DNA from: an uncultured Collinsella sp.
GTDB lineage: Bacteria > Actinomycetota > Coriobacteriia > Coriobacteriales > Coriobacteriaceae
NCBI GenBank assembly: GCA_900548075.1
Contig: URJD01000025.1
Location: 1 to 15,048, forward strand
Reading direction: 5' to 3'
DNA: 15,048 nt
Position numbers and translations under genes: made by a program. The notes below the pieces were generated by a model. It was not told the origin of the DNA. It saw nothing but the letters and a program-made list of their open reading frames with translations, and ran no database searches. Of this stretch, positions 1 through 7,113 are shown one piece after another (the stretch's first letter is position 1; each line of letters starts with the position of its first letter).

Positions 1-35
1 AATCAATGACGTTGGTTGCGTGGCCGATGGTTGTT

Positions 36-887
36 TTAGTCAATCAGATATTTCTCGAATGCGGCCATGTTCTTGGCATCTGCCGCCGCCGGGTCATCGT
101 AGTAACGACCGTCCGTGATTTCCTGGCCCAGCATGCCGTCGAAACCATGGGCGTTGAGTGTGGCGACGAAGGCGTCCATATCGTGCTTGCCATCGCCCCA
201 CACCAGATGACCATACGGGTCGCCGTCGATAAAGTGCATCTCGTGAATTGCCCCATCACCAAAGGCGGCAAACCAGTCCTCAAGCGTCTCGCCTGCAACG
301 CCCATCGCGGTTGTATCAACCATGGGCTGTAAGTACGGGCTCGCGACCTCGTCAATCATGCGCTTCGCATCGGAAACCGTCGTCACAAGGTTGCTCTCCT
401 CGGGGCGCAGGCTTTCCATCGTAAGCACCAGACCGTGCTCGCCGGCATACTCCGCCAGAATGGACAAGTGCTCGCGGCTGCGCTTCCAGGCTTCCTCGCG
501 GTCCTCGTCCCAGTCGCCCCAGCCCGAGTTGACGGACATACGGTCGCACCCAAGTACCTCGGCAAGCTCAATGCCGTGCTTAAAGTACGCCAGGCTGCGC
601 TGTTCATGCAGCGGTTTGCGTGCGCAGTACTGCCAAGGATAGACAACATTCTCGGGGCACAGAGTACGATACCTAAGCCCACGGTCTGCAGCCTTTTTCG
701 CCAGGACCTCAGCCTCAAAGTAGCCCGTATGGTCGAGCGTCACATGCGGCTCTGCACACCACAGCTCAATGGACTCAAAGCCCAAACGCTGCTGCACATC
801 AAGGAAGTAATCGAGCGACCACATGATGTAGTGGATATTCATGCCCGCAATCTGCTCGCGGCGCAGCGTCGGTTTGGATTCAGGCAT
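36..887 (-). CDS. Sugar phosphate isomerase/epimerase-like TIM-barrel protein
   Basis: A 283-aa protein of the xylose-isomerase-like TIM-barrel (AP endonuclease 2) superfamily, which includes sugar isomerases and epimerases such as FrlC and hydroxypyruvate isomerase. Residues placed as expected for the divalent-metal site are visible: E158 in TMESL, D191 in MVDTT, H217 in EMHFID and E256 in GQEIT; H227 in GHLVWGDG is a likely substrate-binding histidine. No signal peptide or membrane segment is seen, so it should be cytoplasmic. I start it at the ATG at 887, because AAGGAGG lies about seven bases upstream inside the end of the amidohydrolase gene; a start at 911 has no such site. It begins 1 nt after the amidohydrolase stop, so the two are translationally coupled. 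The fold is fairly certain; the substrate is unknown. Overall layout reminds me of fructoselysine epimerase FrlC, but no FrlB or FrlD partner is present here. Confidence 0.85.
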   Translation of the reverse strand: MPESKPTLRREQIAGMNIHYIMWSLDYFLDVQQRLGFESIELWCAEPHVTLDHTGYFEAEVLAKKAADRGLRYRTLCPENVVYPWQYCARKPLHEQRSLAYFKHGIELAEVLGCDRMSVNSGWGDWDEDREEAWKRSREHLSILAEYAGEHGLVLTMESLRPEESNLVTTVSDAKRMIDEVASPYLQPMVDTTAMGVAGETLEDWFAAFGDGAIHEMHFIDGDPYGHLVWGDGKHDMDAFVATLNAHGFDGMLGQEITDGRYYDDPAAADAKNMAAFEKYLID

Positions 888-888
888 C

Positions 889-2472
889 TTATGCCTCCTT
901 ATTTCGATCAAACACGATTTGTCCGTCCGACATCGTCATATCAACCGCAAGATCGCGTGCGTCGCGATAATCGAGGTCGAACACATCCCGATCGAGCACG
1001 CAGATATCGGCAAGCTTGCCAACCTCGAGCGTACCCAGCTCGTCTTCGCGCATCAGATCGTACGCGCCCCCGGCAGTCCAAGCGCGCAAGAGCTCGACAA
1101 GCGTCAGCACGTTGGCCTCATTCACGGGCAGTCCATCGTCGAAGTATCCGCCGCACGCGCTGTAGATTGACTCGCCAAGGCTCGGAATCAACAGCGGCAA
1201 ATCCGTACCACAGCACACTGTGCATCCGGAATCTTCCATGCCGCGTCGATTCCAGCTGTGCAAAAGTCGCGTCTCACCAATTTGTCGACGCATCATCGAC
1301 AAGCAATCCTCGCGCCGGTCCAGCGTCAGAATCTGCGGATAGACCTCGCAAATTCCACCTAACTTGCCAAACTCGGCAAGATCGGTCGGGTCAGAGTTCT
1401 CGAGATCGGTAATCGCATGGCGGCGAAGCATCCGTCCATGCTCGTCTCGAGGCAGCGAGGCATAGAGCGCCACGGTGCGACGAACGGCACCATCGCCCTG
1501 GCAATGCAAGGAATATCGGAAGCCGTCAGCATCAATTGCACGCAGCTCGTTCTCAATCAGATCCCACTCGGGCTCCTCGACGACCGTCTTGCCGGCAGCC
1601 CCCGCATCGGCCGTGTCCTCATAGGGGTCAATCATCTCGGCAAGCCCCGCCCATACGCCGCGATCGGTCATACGGTTGAAACCAGAAAAACGAACGAACG
1701 GTCCCCGGAAGCGCTCTCGTGCCTCGCGGGCATATGCCAGATTTGCACCGGCGCCCACCGGCTGCGACATCATAGAGACGCGAACCGTCAGCTCACCAGA
1801 TTCCTCACGGCGAGCCATTTCGTCGGCAAAGCCGTAGTAGTCATCAAACGCCATCTCCTTGATGGCGGTAACGCCGCGCTCGTTAAGCATGCTCATGTAG
1901 TCCGAATACCCCGCACGCACCTCGGGCAGCGCGAGGAAATCACTCATCATGCGCCAGATCTTCTCGGCATAGCACGCCTGGGGCGTAAAGCCGTATCGCG
2001 CACTGGCGGCAGCATTGAGAACGCAGGTCTCCGCACCCGGTGTAAAGCAGACGACAGGGATATCGCCAAAACAATCGTCAAACACAGCTGCCGTATTTGC
2101 GTTCTCGGCATCCGATGCCAACGTGTCGGGTAGGCCGTGGCCAAAAGCCGCCGCACAATCCGGATGATCTTCTTTCCATGCACGCAAGAGCGACACGGCC
2201 TCTTTGGCATCGGCGATGCCGGACAGATCAGACCCCAACGTCCGCAGCGCCCAGCCTGTATAGAAGGTATGCACATCGATCAGACCAGGCATGACGGTGC
2301 GGTCGCCCAGGTCAACTACCTCGTCCGCCTGGGTCAAATACGAAGCTACCTCACACTTGGTGCCAACAGCCTCAATTCGATTGCCACGGACCGCTACGAA
2401 ACCTTCAAACGGCAGGTCCCCCGTACCGGTAAAGACGCTCTTAGACGTCAGGACCGTCAAACGATCGGACAT
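889..2472 (-). CDS. YtcJ-like amidohydrolase (Amidohydro_3) with altered metal site
   Basis: A 527-aa amidohydrolase-superfamily protein. The N-terminal beta-sandwich part (residues 5-60) ends in the typical MPGLID segment. The family's D-x-H-x-H metal motif should follow, but the sequence reads D66-V-H68-T-F70, so the second histidine is phenylalanine. Later family signatures are present: HCQGDGAVR (323-331, like the YtcJ HAxGDRA motif), RHAITDLEN (351-359) and CCGTDLPLL (420-428, carrying the catalytic-type aspartate D423). The C-terminal LEVGKLADICVLDRD is the usual strand returning to the sandwich. Cytoplasmic, no signal peptide. I chose ATG 2472 because AGGTGG lies five bases upstream; GTG codons at 2481 and 2475 are alternatives. 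It lies between the transporter gene and the isomerase-like gene in the same operon, suggesting it hydrolyses a C-N bond in the imported compound. With one metal ligand missing it may use a single metal. Substrate not inferable. Confidence 0.85.
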   Translation of the reverse strand: MSDRLTVLTSKSVFTGTGDLPFEGFVAVRGNRIEAVGTKCEVASYLTQADEVVDLGDRTVMPGLIDVHTFYTGWALRTLGSDLSGIADAKEAVSLLRAWKEDHPDCAAAFGHGLPDTLASDAENANTAAVFDDCFGDIPVVCFTPGAETCVLNAAASARYGFTPQACYAEKIWRMMSDFLALPEVRAGYSDYMSMLNERGVTAIKEMAFDDYYGFADEMARREESGELTVRVSMMSQPVGAGANLAYAREARERFRGPFVRFSGFNRMTDRGVWAGLAEMIDPYEDTADAGAAGKTVVEEPEWDLIENELRAIDADGFRYSLHCQGDGAVRRTVALYASLPRDEHGRMLRRHAITDLENSDPTDLAEFGKLGGICEVYPQILTLDRREDCLSMMRRQIGETRLLHSWNRRGMEDSGCTVCCGTDLPLLIPSLGESIYSACGGYFDDGLPVNEANVLTLVELLRAWTAGGAYDLMREDELGTLEVGKLADICVLDRDVFDLDYRDARDLAVDMTMSDGQIVFDRNKEA

Positions 2473-2481
2473 CACAACCAC

Positions 2482-3945
2482 CTACGCCGGAAGCATGCCG
2501 GAAATGGCAGTAATGACCAAGCCAAACACGACCATGAAGATGAAGAACTTCCAAATGGTCTTCCACCATTGGCCAAACGAAATCTTAGCCACGGCAAGGC
2601 CGGCGACCGTCATGCCCGCCACGGGGCTGATGGTGTTGATGGTCTGGTTGGCAAACTGGAGCGCGGTAACGGCTGCCTCGGGATTGAGGCCCATAAGCTC
2701 GGTCAGGGGGCCCATAACGGGCATGGTGAGCGCCGCCAGGCCAGAACTCGAGGGAACCAGCAAAGAGAGCAGGCCAAGGACGATATACATAAACGTGGTG
2801 TAGACGGCGGCGGGTGCACCGGCGAGCGCAGTAGCGAGCGCCTGGAGGATGGTGTCGATGATCATGCCGCCCTCGGCGATGACCAGAATACCGCGAGCGA
2901 TGCCGATAACGATGGCAGCGTACGCAAAGTCGGCGAGACCCTTAACGAACTCCTCAGCGATCGTCTGCTGGTCAAGACCGCCCAGGATACCGGCAAGCAA
3001 GCCCATGCCAAGGAACACGGCGGAAATCTCATTCATGTACCAGCCCTGGGTAACAAGACCCCAGACGATAATGCCCATACCGCAAGCAAAATCGATAAGC
3101 ACGAGCTTCTGACGGATAGTGAACTCTTCCTCAATGGAGGCATCGGTCACGGAAAACTCGATACGCTTGAGCTTATCGTCCTCATACGTAATGGACGACT
3201 CGGGGTTTTTCTTGACGCGCATGGCGTAGCGCATGGCCCATGCGATACCGACAGCAGTGAAGATGACCCAAGAAACGGCGCGCAGCCACAGTTGCGGATT
3301 GCCCTCGATGCCAATGATGCCTTGGGCGATCAAAACATTAAACGGGTCGATGGTCGAGGCACAATATCCGAGGTTAGGGCCAAGGAAGCAGATGATGAAT
3401 GCCGTCATCGAGTCATAACCGATACCCATCATGATGGGAATGAAGATGGCATAGAACGGCAGGGCTTCCTCAGACATACCAAACGTAGTGCCGCAAATGG
3501 ACAGCAATGTCATCGTGATGGGAATGATGAGGATGTCCTTGTTCTTGAGCTTTTTAATCACACGGCTCATGCCGGCATTCAAAGCGTTGGTCTTGGTGAT
3601 GATTGCGAACGATCCGCCAATCAATAAGACGAACGCAACGACGTCGGCAGCCTCTTGGATACCCCTGGTGGGCGCTTGCAGGACCGCGAAGATATCCTGG
3701 CCCAGATTGATGGTCTCACCGGTCTCGGAATCGGTGTAGTTCTTATCGACCTGTTCATAGGTTCCAGCAACGGCGACTTCACGCTCGCCCGCCGCTGTCG
3801 AAATCGTCTTGCGCTGATACTGACCAGAGGGAACGATCCAAGTCAGGACCGCAAAGACAACGATCAGCAAGAACATAATCGTATAGACATGCGGTAATTT
3901 GAACTTAAAACGTCTGTTTGTCTTCTTCGCCTTCGTATCTGACAT
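2482..3945 (-). CDS. YfcC-family membrane transporter (DcuC/ArcD-like superfamily)
   Basis: A 487-aa polytopic inner-membrane protein of the YfcC family (Pfam DcuC group), secondary carriers for dicarboxylates, amino acids or small peptides. The basic cytoplasmic N-terminus (residues 1-18) is followed by a first membrane segment at about 20-39. Many further hydrophobic helices follow. Family landmarks are visible: IVPSGQYQR after helix 1, FVLLIGGSFAIITKT, GTTFGMSEEALPFY, IDPFNVLIAQ, and LVPSSSGLAALTMPVMGPL, with NTISPVAGM close to the C-terminus. The start is ATG 3945, with GGAGG five bases upstream; an in-frame start at 4005 would lie across the upstream palindrome. It is first in the operon with the amidohydrolase and isomerase, and its leader holds a perfect palindrome, so it is probably the inducible uptake step. 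The transported compound is unknown. Confidence 0.9.
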   Translation of the reverse strand: MSDTKAKKTNRRFKFKLPHVYTIMFLLIVVFAVLTWIVPSGQYQRKTISTAAGEREVAVAGTYEQVDKNYTDSETGETINLGQDIFAVLQAPTRGIQEAADVVAFVLLIGGSFAIITKTNALNAGMSRVIKKLKNKDILIIPITMTLLSICGTTFGMSEEALPFYAIFIPIMMGIGYDSMTAFIICFLGPNLGYCASTIDPFNVLIAQGIIGIEGNPQLWLRAVSWVIFTAVGIAWAMRYAMRVKKNPESSITYEDDKLKRIEFSVTDASIEEEFTIRQKLVLIDFACGMGIIVWGLVTQGWYMNEISAVFLGMGLLAGILGGLDQQTIAEEFVKGLADFAYAAIVIGIARGILVIAEGGMIIDTILQALATALAGAPAAVYTTFMYIVLGLLSLLVPSSSGLAALTMPVMGPLTELMGLNPEAAVTALQFANQTINTISPVAGMTVAGLAVAKISFGQWWKTIWKFFIFMVVFGLVITAISGMLPA

Positions 3946-3987
3946 AGATACCTCCAAAGAACTCGAGACTGCATCGCATCTCGCTTC

Positions 3988-4010
3988 AACGTTTGCACAA
4001 TGCAAACGTT
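3988..4010. promoter_or_regulatory. Perfect palindrome, candidate operator of the transporter operon
   Basis: The arms AACGTTTGCA and TGCAAACGTT are exact reverse complements around a 3-base centre (CAA). On the side of the promoter a 9-base direct repeat, ACGTTCTAT at 4006-4014 and 4016-4024, is offset by 10 bp, one helical turn. The palindrome lies 43 bp before the transporter start and just downstream of the predicted transcription start, a position suited to repression. No T-run follows, so it is not a terminator. The GntR/HutC gene immediately upstream is the natural candidate for the binding protein, but this is inference. Confidence 0.6.
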
Positions 4011-4024
4011 CTATGACGTTCTAT

Positions 4025-4053
4025 AGATTACCAGCAGCTTTTTCCTTCATCAA
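4025..4053 (-). promoter_or_regulatory. Putative sigma-70-type promoter of the transporter operon
   Basis: On the minus strand TTGATG (4048-4053) and TAATCT (4025-4030) are separated by exactly 17 bases. The -35 box matches four of six consensus bases; the -10 box is weak. The implied start near 4018 puts the palindrome at 3988-4010 at about +8 to +30. Confidence 0.35.
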
Positions 4054-4163
4054 GATAATTTCAAACTGATTGCCGCAACGCGGTTGAACGGTTGCGTTTG
4101 CGCCGTGAACGGTATGGAAACGGCCGGGGAGATGATCCACCGGGCGCTTCCATTCGCAATGTC

Positions 4164-4907
4164 CTAGATGTCAAAAACGTAGCGAGACCCAACGATTCGC
4201 TGACGACCGATGATAAACGGCCGCCGCTGCTCATCGAAAAAGAAGGCTTCCATATAAAACAAGGGTTCGCCAACGGGAACTGCCAACAGTCGAGCGACCT
4301 CGGGCGACGCGCACGCGATCTCGAGCGTGCACGGGTCGGTAAACGCGGGCGTGCGGCCCGTCCGGTTGCGCACGAACTCAAAAATGGACTGGTTAGATAG
4401 AGGTGCCGTTGATAGATAGGCGTTGTCCTCGTAAACATATATGTTGTTCTCGAGCATGACAGGGACGCCATCGGCAGTGCGCACGCGCTCAACGCAAATC
4501 AAGTCAGTTCCAACGGGAACACCAAAGAACTGTGCTTCGGTGGAATCCGCCGGCAGTATCTTTCTCGAAATGACACACGCCCCCGGTTCCATTCCGTTAA
4601 CGCGGCATGCGTCCGAAAAACTCTGAACGTCATCCTTCTGGCGAATCTTGCGCTTGAGCTTGGGGGCATTGACAAACGTGCCTTTCCCCTGTCGCTTCGT
4701 TAGATAGCCCTGCTGGACGAGCTCCTCAATAGCGCGTCGCACGGTAACGCGGCCAACTTTATAGCTCTCAGCCAATTCGAATTCGTTGGGTATCCGCGCG
4801 CCTGCCTTGTAGGCGCCGGAGTTGATTTCGTTTTTAATGATATCAATGACCTGTTGGTACAGCGGTATCGCTGCTTTACCGTCAGTCGGCCCTTCAGTCG
4901 GTGGCAT
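4164..4907 (-). CDS. GntR family regulator, HutC subfamily (UTRA domain)
   Basis: A 247-aa DNA-binding repressor or activator. The winged helix-turn-helix occupies about residues 14-79, with the hallmark PLYQQVIDIIKNEI, G-x-R-I-P-NEFELAESYKVGRVTVRRAIEELVQQG and wing KRQGKGTFV. Residues of about 95-240 form the UTRA effector-binding domain, including VPVMLENNIYV and the closing RQRIVGSRYVFDI. Length is normal for the family. The start ATG at 4907 is preceded by a purine-rich GGGAGAGGG. The gene lies 218 bp upstream of the transporter operon and points the same way; HutC-type regulators usually bind a sugar, amino sugar or amino-acid-derived effector and control the adjacent catabolic genes. 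I infer it controls the transporter operon through the palindrome there. Its own leader contains a separate inverted repeat. Confidence 0.93.
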   Translation of the reverse strand: MPPTEGPTDGKAAIPLYQQVIDIIKNEINSGAYKAGARIPNEFELAESYKVGRVTVRRAIEELVQQGYLTKRQGKGTFVNAPKLKRKIRQKDDVQSFSDACRVNGMEPGACVISRKILPADSTEAQFFGVPVGTDLICVERVRTADGVPVMLENNIYVYEDNAYLSTAPLSNQSIFEFVRNRTGRTPAFTDPCTLEIACASPEVARLLAVPVGEPLFYMEAFFFDEQRRPFIIGRQRIVGSRYVFDI

Positions 4908-4942
4908 ATACCCTCTCCCAGCACAATTAATTCTAAAACGGA

Positions 4943-4969
4943 CTTAAGGGCATTCAACAAGCCCTTAAG
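4943..4969. promoter_or_regulatory. Inverted repeat in the leader of the GntR gene
   Basis: CTTAAGGGC (4943-4951) and GCCCTTAAG (4961-4969) are perfect 9-base arms around a 9-base loop. Read on the minus strand it is followed after a few bases by TTTT, so it could be a weak terminator for the HAD gene upstream, or an operator or leader stem for the GntR gene, whose start is 36 bp further on. Its arms are unlike those of the 3988-4010 palindrome, so the two are unlikely to bind the same protein. Confidence 0.4.
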
Positions 4970-4977
4970 CCCGCATT

Positions 4978-5006
4978 AGCTTAAAGTATGCTAGGTGTCG
5001 CACCAA
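4978..5006 (-). promoter_or_regulatory. Possible promoter of the GntR gene
   Basis: On the minus strand TTGGTG (5001-5006) is followed after 17 bases by TAAGCT (4978-4983). Both boxes are poor matches, but the spacing is ideal and the layout copies that of the transporter operon, with an inverted repeat directly at the predicted transcript start. Confidence 0.22.
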
Positions 5007-5034
5007 AATGTTGGCTATTTACTCATCAGACCCG

Positions 5035-5055
5035 AAAAACGCGCAACTACCGCGC
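5035..5055 (-). terminator. Weak intrinsic terminator after the HAD gene
   Basis: Directly after the stop codon at 5058, the minus strand has a short GC stem (GCGC paired with GCGC, 7-base loop) followed by TTTTT (5035-5039). The stem is only four or five pairs, so termination may be partial. Confidence 0.35.
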
Positions 5056-5057
5056 TC

Positions 5058-5717
5058 CTAAGAAAGCGTGAGCAGCTCCGGCAGCTGGTCGATAATCTTG
5101 TCCGCGGCATCCTGGCTAAAGCCAAAGCGCTCCTCGCGCTTGGCAATGACTGTCAGGCCGGCTCGCTTGCCGGCGGTGATGCCAGGCACCGAATCCTCAA
5201 CGCAGCAGCAGCGATTCGCGGGCAGCCCCAGCAGGTCCAGCGCATGCAGGTAGATGTCGGGCTCGGGCTTGCTCTCCTTAAACTGCTCGCCGCTCACCAC
5301 ACACTCAAAGGCATCCGACAGCCCGCATGCATTGAGCACTTCCTCGATGCTATCCATGGGAGACGAGCTGGCAAGCGCCACGCGAACGCCGCGGCGCGGC
5401 AGCTCTCGAATCGTATCCACGGCGCCTGGGTTAATCAAAGCCTGATAGTCGCGCGGACGCTTATGCGCCCACTCGTCCCAACGGGCCAACGCTTCCTCGC
5501 CAGTGAAATGCCCCTTACCGGCGCGCTCAAACCAATCGACCAGCATATGCAGGAAGAACTGATGCGAGGTACCAACCTGCCCATTCAACTCCTCTTGAGT
5601 CAGGTTAAGCCCAAGCTCCTTGGCAAACGCGGCAGTCTCGCCCAGGTAGTAATACTCGGTATCGACAATAACGCCGTCCATGTCAAAGATAACGGCGTCG
5701 AACGGAAATGCGGACAC
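5058..5717 (-). CDS. HAD hydrolase, beta-phosphoglucomutase-like (subfamily IA)
   Basis: A 219-aa HAD-superfamily phosphatase or phosphomutase. Motif I is FDMDGVIVDTE with nucleophile D12 and acid/base D14. An alpha-helical cap covers about residues 17-90, as in the PGMB-like IA group. Motif II is VALASSSP (S117-S119), motif III K150 in KESKPEPDIY, and motif IV the acidic pair E174-D175 in CCVEDSVPGI. The start is taken as GTG 5717, which has GGGAGGG about five bases upstream; an ATG at 5765 would place the coding region across the terminator hairpin. It follows the Cof-type HAD gene by 63 bp, with a terminator between them. Substrates in this family are usually small sugar phosphates. The exact activity cannot be read from the sequence. 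Confidence 0.88.
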   Translation of the reverse strand: MSAFPFDAVIFDMDGVIVDTEYYYLGETAAFAKELGLNLTQEELNGQVGTSHQFFLHMLVDWFERAGKGHFTGEEALARWDEWAHKRPRDYQALINPGAVDTIRELPRRGVRVALASSSPMDSIEEVLNACGLSDAFECVVSGEQFKESKPEPDIYLHALDLLGLPANRCCCVEDSVPGITAGKRAGLTVIAKREERFGFSQDAADKIIDQLPELLTLS

Positions 5718-5730
5718 GGCACCCTCCCTA

Positions 5731-5758
5731 ACAAAAGGGCGCCTGTAAGCAGGCGCCC
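5731..5758 (-). terminator. Intrinsic terminator of the Cof-type HAD gene
   Basis: A perfect 9-bp GC-rich stem (GGGCGCCTG and CAGGCGCCC, 5737-5745 and 5750-5758) with a 4-base loop is followed on the minus strand by TTTTGT. It sits 22 bp after the stop of the upstream HAD gene and only a few bases before the ribosome binding site of the next one, so the downstream gene relies on readthrough or on a promoter I cannot identify. Confidence 0.85.
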
Positions 5759-5780
5759 GAACCATGCATTATCGGCGATT

Positions 5781-6623
5781 CTAACCCAGCAGCTTATCCA
5801 GCGCCACCGCAATACCGTCTTCGTTGTTATTGGCGGTCACCATCTGGGCTACAGCCTTAACCTCATCGACGGCGTTGCCCATGGCAACACCGGTGCCGGC
5901 CCACTCAATCATGGACTTGTCGTTCTGGCCGTCGCCAAACGATACGACCTCGCTGGCATCGATGCCGAGCTTGGGCAGGGCACCCTCGAGCGCACGGGCT
6001 TTGTCGATACCGGGCGCCGTGTACTCAAAGTACCAGTCGGCCGTAAACATGCCCGAAAGTGTCTGAGTAAAGGGTGCGTACATCTCCTCGTGATGCGCTT
6101 GCAGATAGGCCGGGTCGCCCGCAGTGAGTAGCTTGTCCACAGGATAAGCATCAGCGACCTCATGCAGGCTCTCCACCTCGCGGATCTTAAGATCGCACGC
6201 ATCGCGCTCATACTTGACGATATTCTTCTGCGAGCCGTCAGGCAGCGTGATCATGCAATGGTACGAGTCCTCGACGTGCAAATCACGACCGAGCGAAATC
6301 ATAGGGATCACGTCAAAATTACGCAGGTGATCAATCAGGCGATGCAATTCGTCGGCAGGCATAGCCTGATCGAACAGCACCTCGTCGGTCTGGGCATCGA
6401 CGACGTGAGCGCCGTTAAAGGCCACCAGCAGACCGTCATGGTTTTGAAGGTCGAGTTCCTGCGCCAAGGCGTGCAGTCCCCATGCGGGACGGCCCGAAGC
6501 CAAAATGAGCTTAATGCCCGACTCCTGCGCCGCGAGCAGCTCCTCGCGCGTGCGCGGGCTAATCACTTTCTGGTCGTTGGTGAGCGTACCGTCGATATCC
6601 ATCGCGATGGCTTTGATTGCCAT
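5781..6623 (-). CDS. Cof-type HAD-IIB phosphatase (YidA-like)
   Basis: A 280-aa HAD-superfamily hydrolase with the type IIB cap, typical of the Cof/YidA sugar-phosphate and flavin-phosphate phosphatases. Motif I is AMDIDGTLTND with D9 and D11; motif II is LASGRP (S43); the cap lies at about residues 85-195; K208 in GIDKARAL supplies motif III, and SFGDGQNDKSM (228-238) gives the motif IV aspartates D231 and D235. The GVAMGNAVDEVKAVA and NNNEDGIAVAL segments near the C-terminus are family hallmarks. Start ATG 6623 has AAGGAGG five bases upstream. Cytoplasmic. Length is normal. It may be transcribed alone, since a strong terminator follows. The substrate is unknown; these enzymes are promiscuous. 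Confidence 0.93.
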   Translation of the reverse strand: MAIKAIAMDIDGTLTNDQKVISPRTREELLAAQESGIKLILASGRPAWGLHALAQELDLQNHDGLLVAFNGAHVVDAQTDEVLFDQAMPADELHRLIDHLRNFDVIPMISLGRDLHVEDSYHCMITLPDGSQKNIVKYERDACDLKIREVESLHEVADAYPVDKLLTAGDPAYLQAHHEEMYAPFTQTLSGMFTADWYFEYTAPGIDKARALEGALPKLGIDASEVVSFGDGQNDKSMIEWAGTGVAMGNAVDEVKAVAQMVTANNNEDGIAVALDKLLG

Positions 6624-7113
6624 ATATGCCTCCTTGCATCTTTTTTATCGCGCACTATCTTATCCGAGCCGGGGCACGTTCGCACAGCACGCGTATGACG
6701 GTTGCAAAACCACCCCATTTGAAACAAACGCAAAAAAGTACTTGCAAAGACGCGTTCCGACATATAAGTTGATAAAAGACCGCCGTTGCGGTTTTAAGTA
6801 GATCGAGCATATTCAGTTTCAGTTTTCAGCGTGTAAGAGAAGGAAGATCGGCAAAGTACAACCCCAAACGCAATGACAACTTAATGAGGTAACTGCCACA
6901 TGTGAGGCGCCCCGGGCATTGCTGTCTCGATTTTGAGCACGATGCCTTCCGCCTTGCATGGGCCGTCCTATCCCGCCCCTGCAGCAACTGCCTCACGGGC
7001 ACATTGAAAACCGCATAGCACCCCAACGTCAGCACATCACCCACGGCAAGCACATCACTCACGACAACCAACACATCAACAAACAGCACGAACATCAACC
7101 GATTGGAGAAGCT
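6624..7113. other. 490-bp divergent intergenic region with C/A-rich leader
   Basis: No convincing gene lies here. Next to the minus-strand Cof gene is its AAGGAGG site and a TAAGAT hexamer (6658-6663) that could be a -10 box without a clear -35. In the middle, TTGCAA (6742-6747) and TATAAG (6763-6768) resemble plus-strand promoter boxes but are only 15 bases apart. A small hairpin (ACCGC/GCGGT, 6779-6792) followed by TTTAA lies just after them. The last 90 bases, 7020-7105, are C- and A-rich and G-poor and contain a near-repeat of AGCACATCACCCACG (7031-7045 and 7049-7063, one difference) plus further CACATCA copies at 7072 and an ACATCAA at 7092. This could be an unstructured leader or a Rho-loading region for the following operon. 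Confidence 0.4.

Noticed and set aside
435..1412. Plus-strand open frame of 325 codons opposite the isomerase and amidohydrolase
   Set aside because: Low-complexity Arg/Ser-rich translation with no family resemblance; shadow of two real genes.
2137..3627. Plus-strand open frame of 496 codons opposite the amidohydrolase and transporter
   Set aside because: It spans two well-supported genes on the other strand, is His/Asp/Gly-rich without domains and has no convincing ribosome binding site.
3988..4010. Terminator for the GntR gene
   Set aside because: The palindrome is not followed by a T-run, has a 3-base centre and lies downstream of a promoter-like pair, which fits an operator better.
4995..6131. 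Plus-strand open frame of 378 codons opposite the two HAD genes
   Set aside because: Both HAD genes have complete motifs and ribosome binding sites on the minus strand; this frame also runs through the terminator hairpin.
7031..7100. Possible CRISPR-like array
   Set aside because: Only two imperfect 15-base units with 3 bases between them and looser echoes; units and spacers are far too short and irregular.
6958..7113. N-terminal extension of the hypothetical gene from ATG 6958
   Set aside because: No ribosome binding site; translation would be a His/Gln-rich repeat produced by the C/A-rich leader, while ATG 7114 has GGAG at ideal distance.
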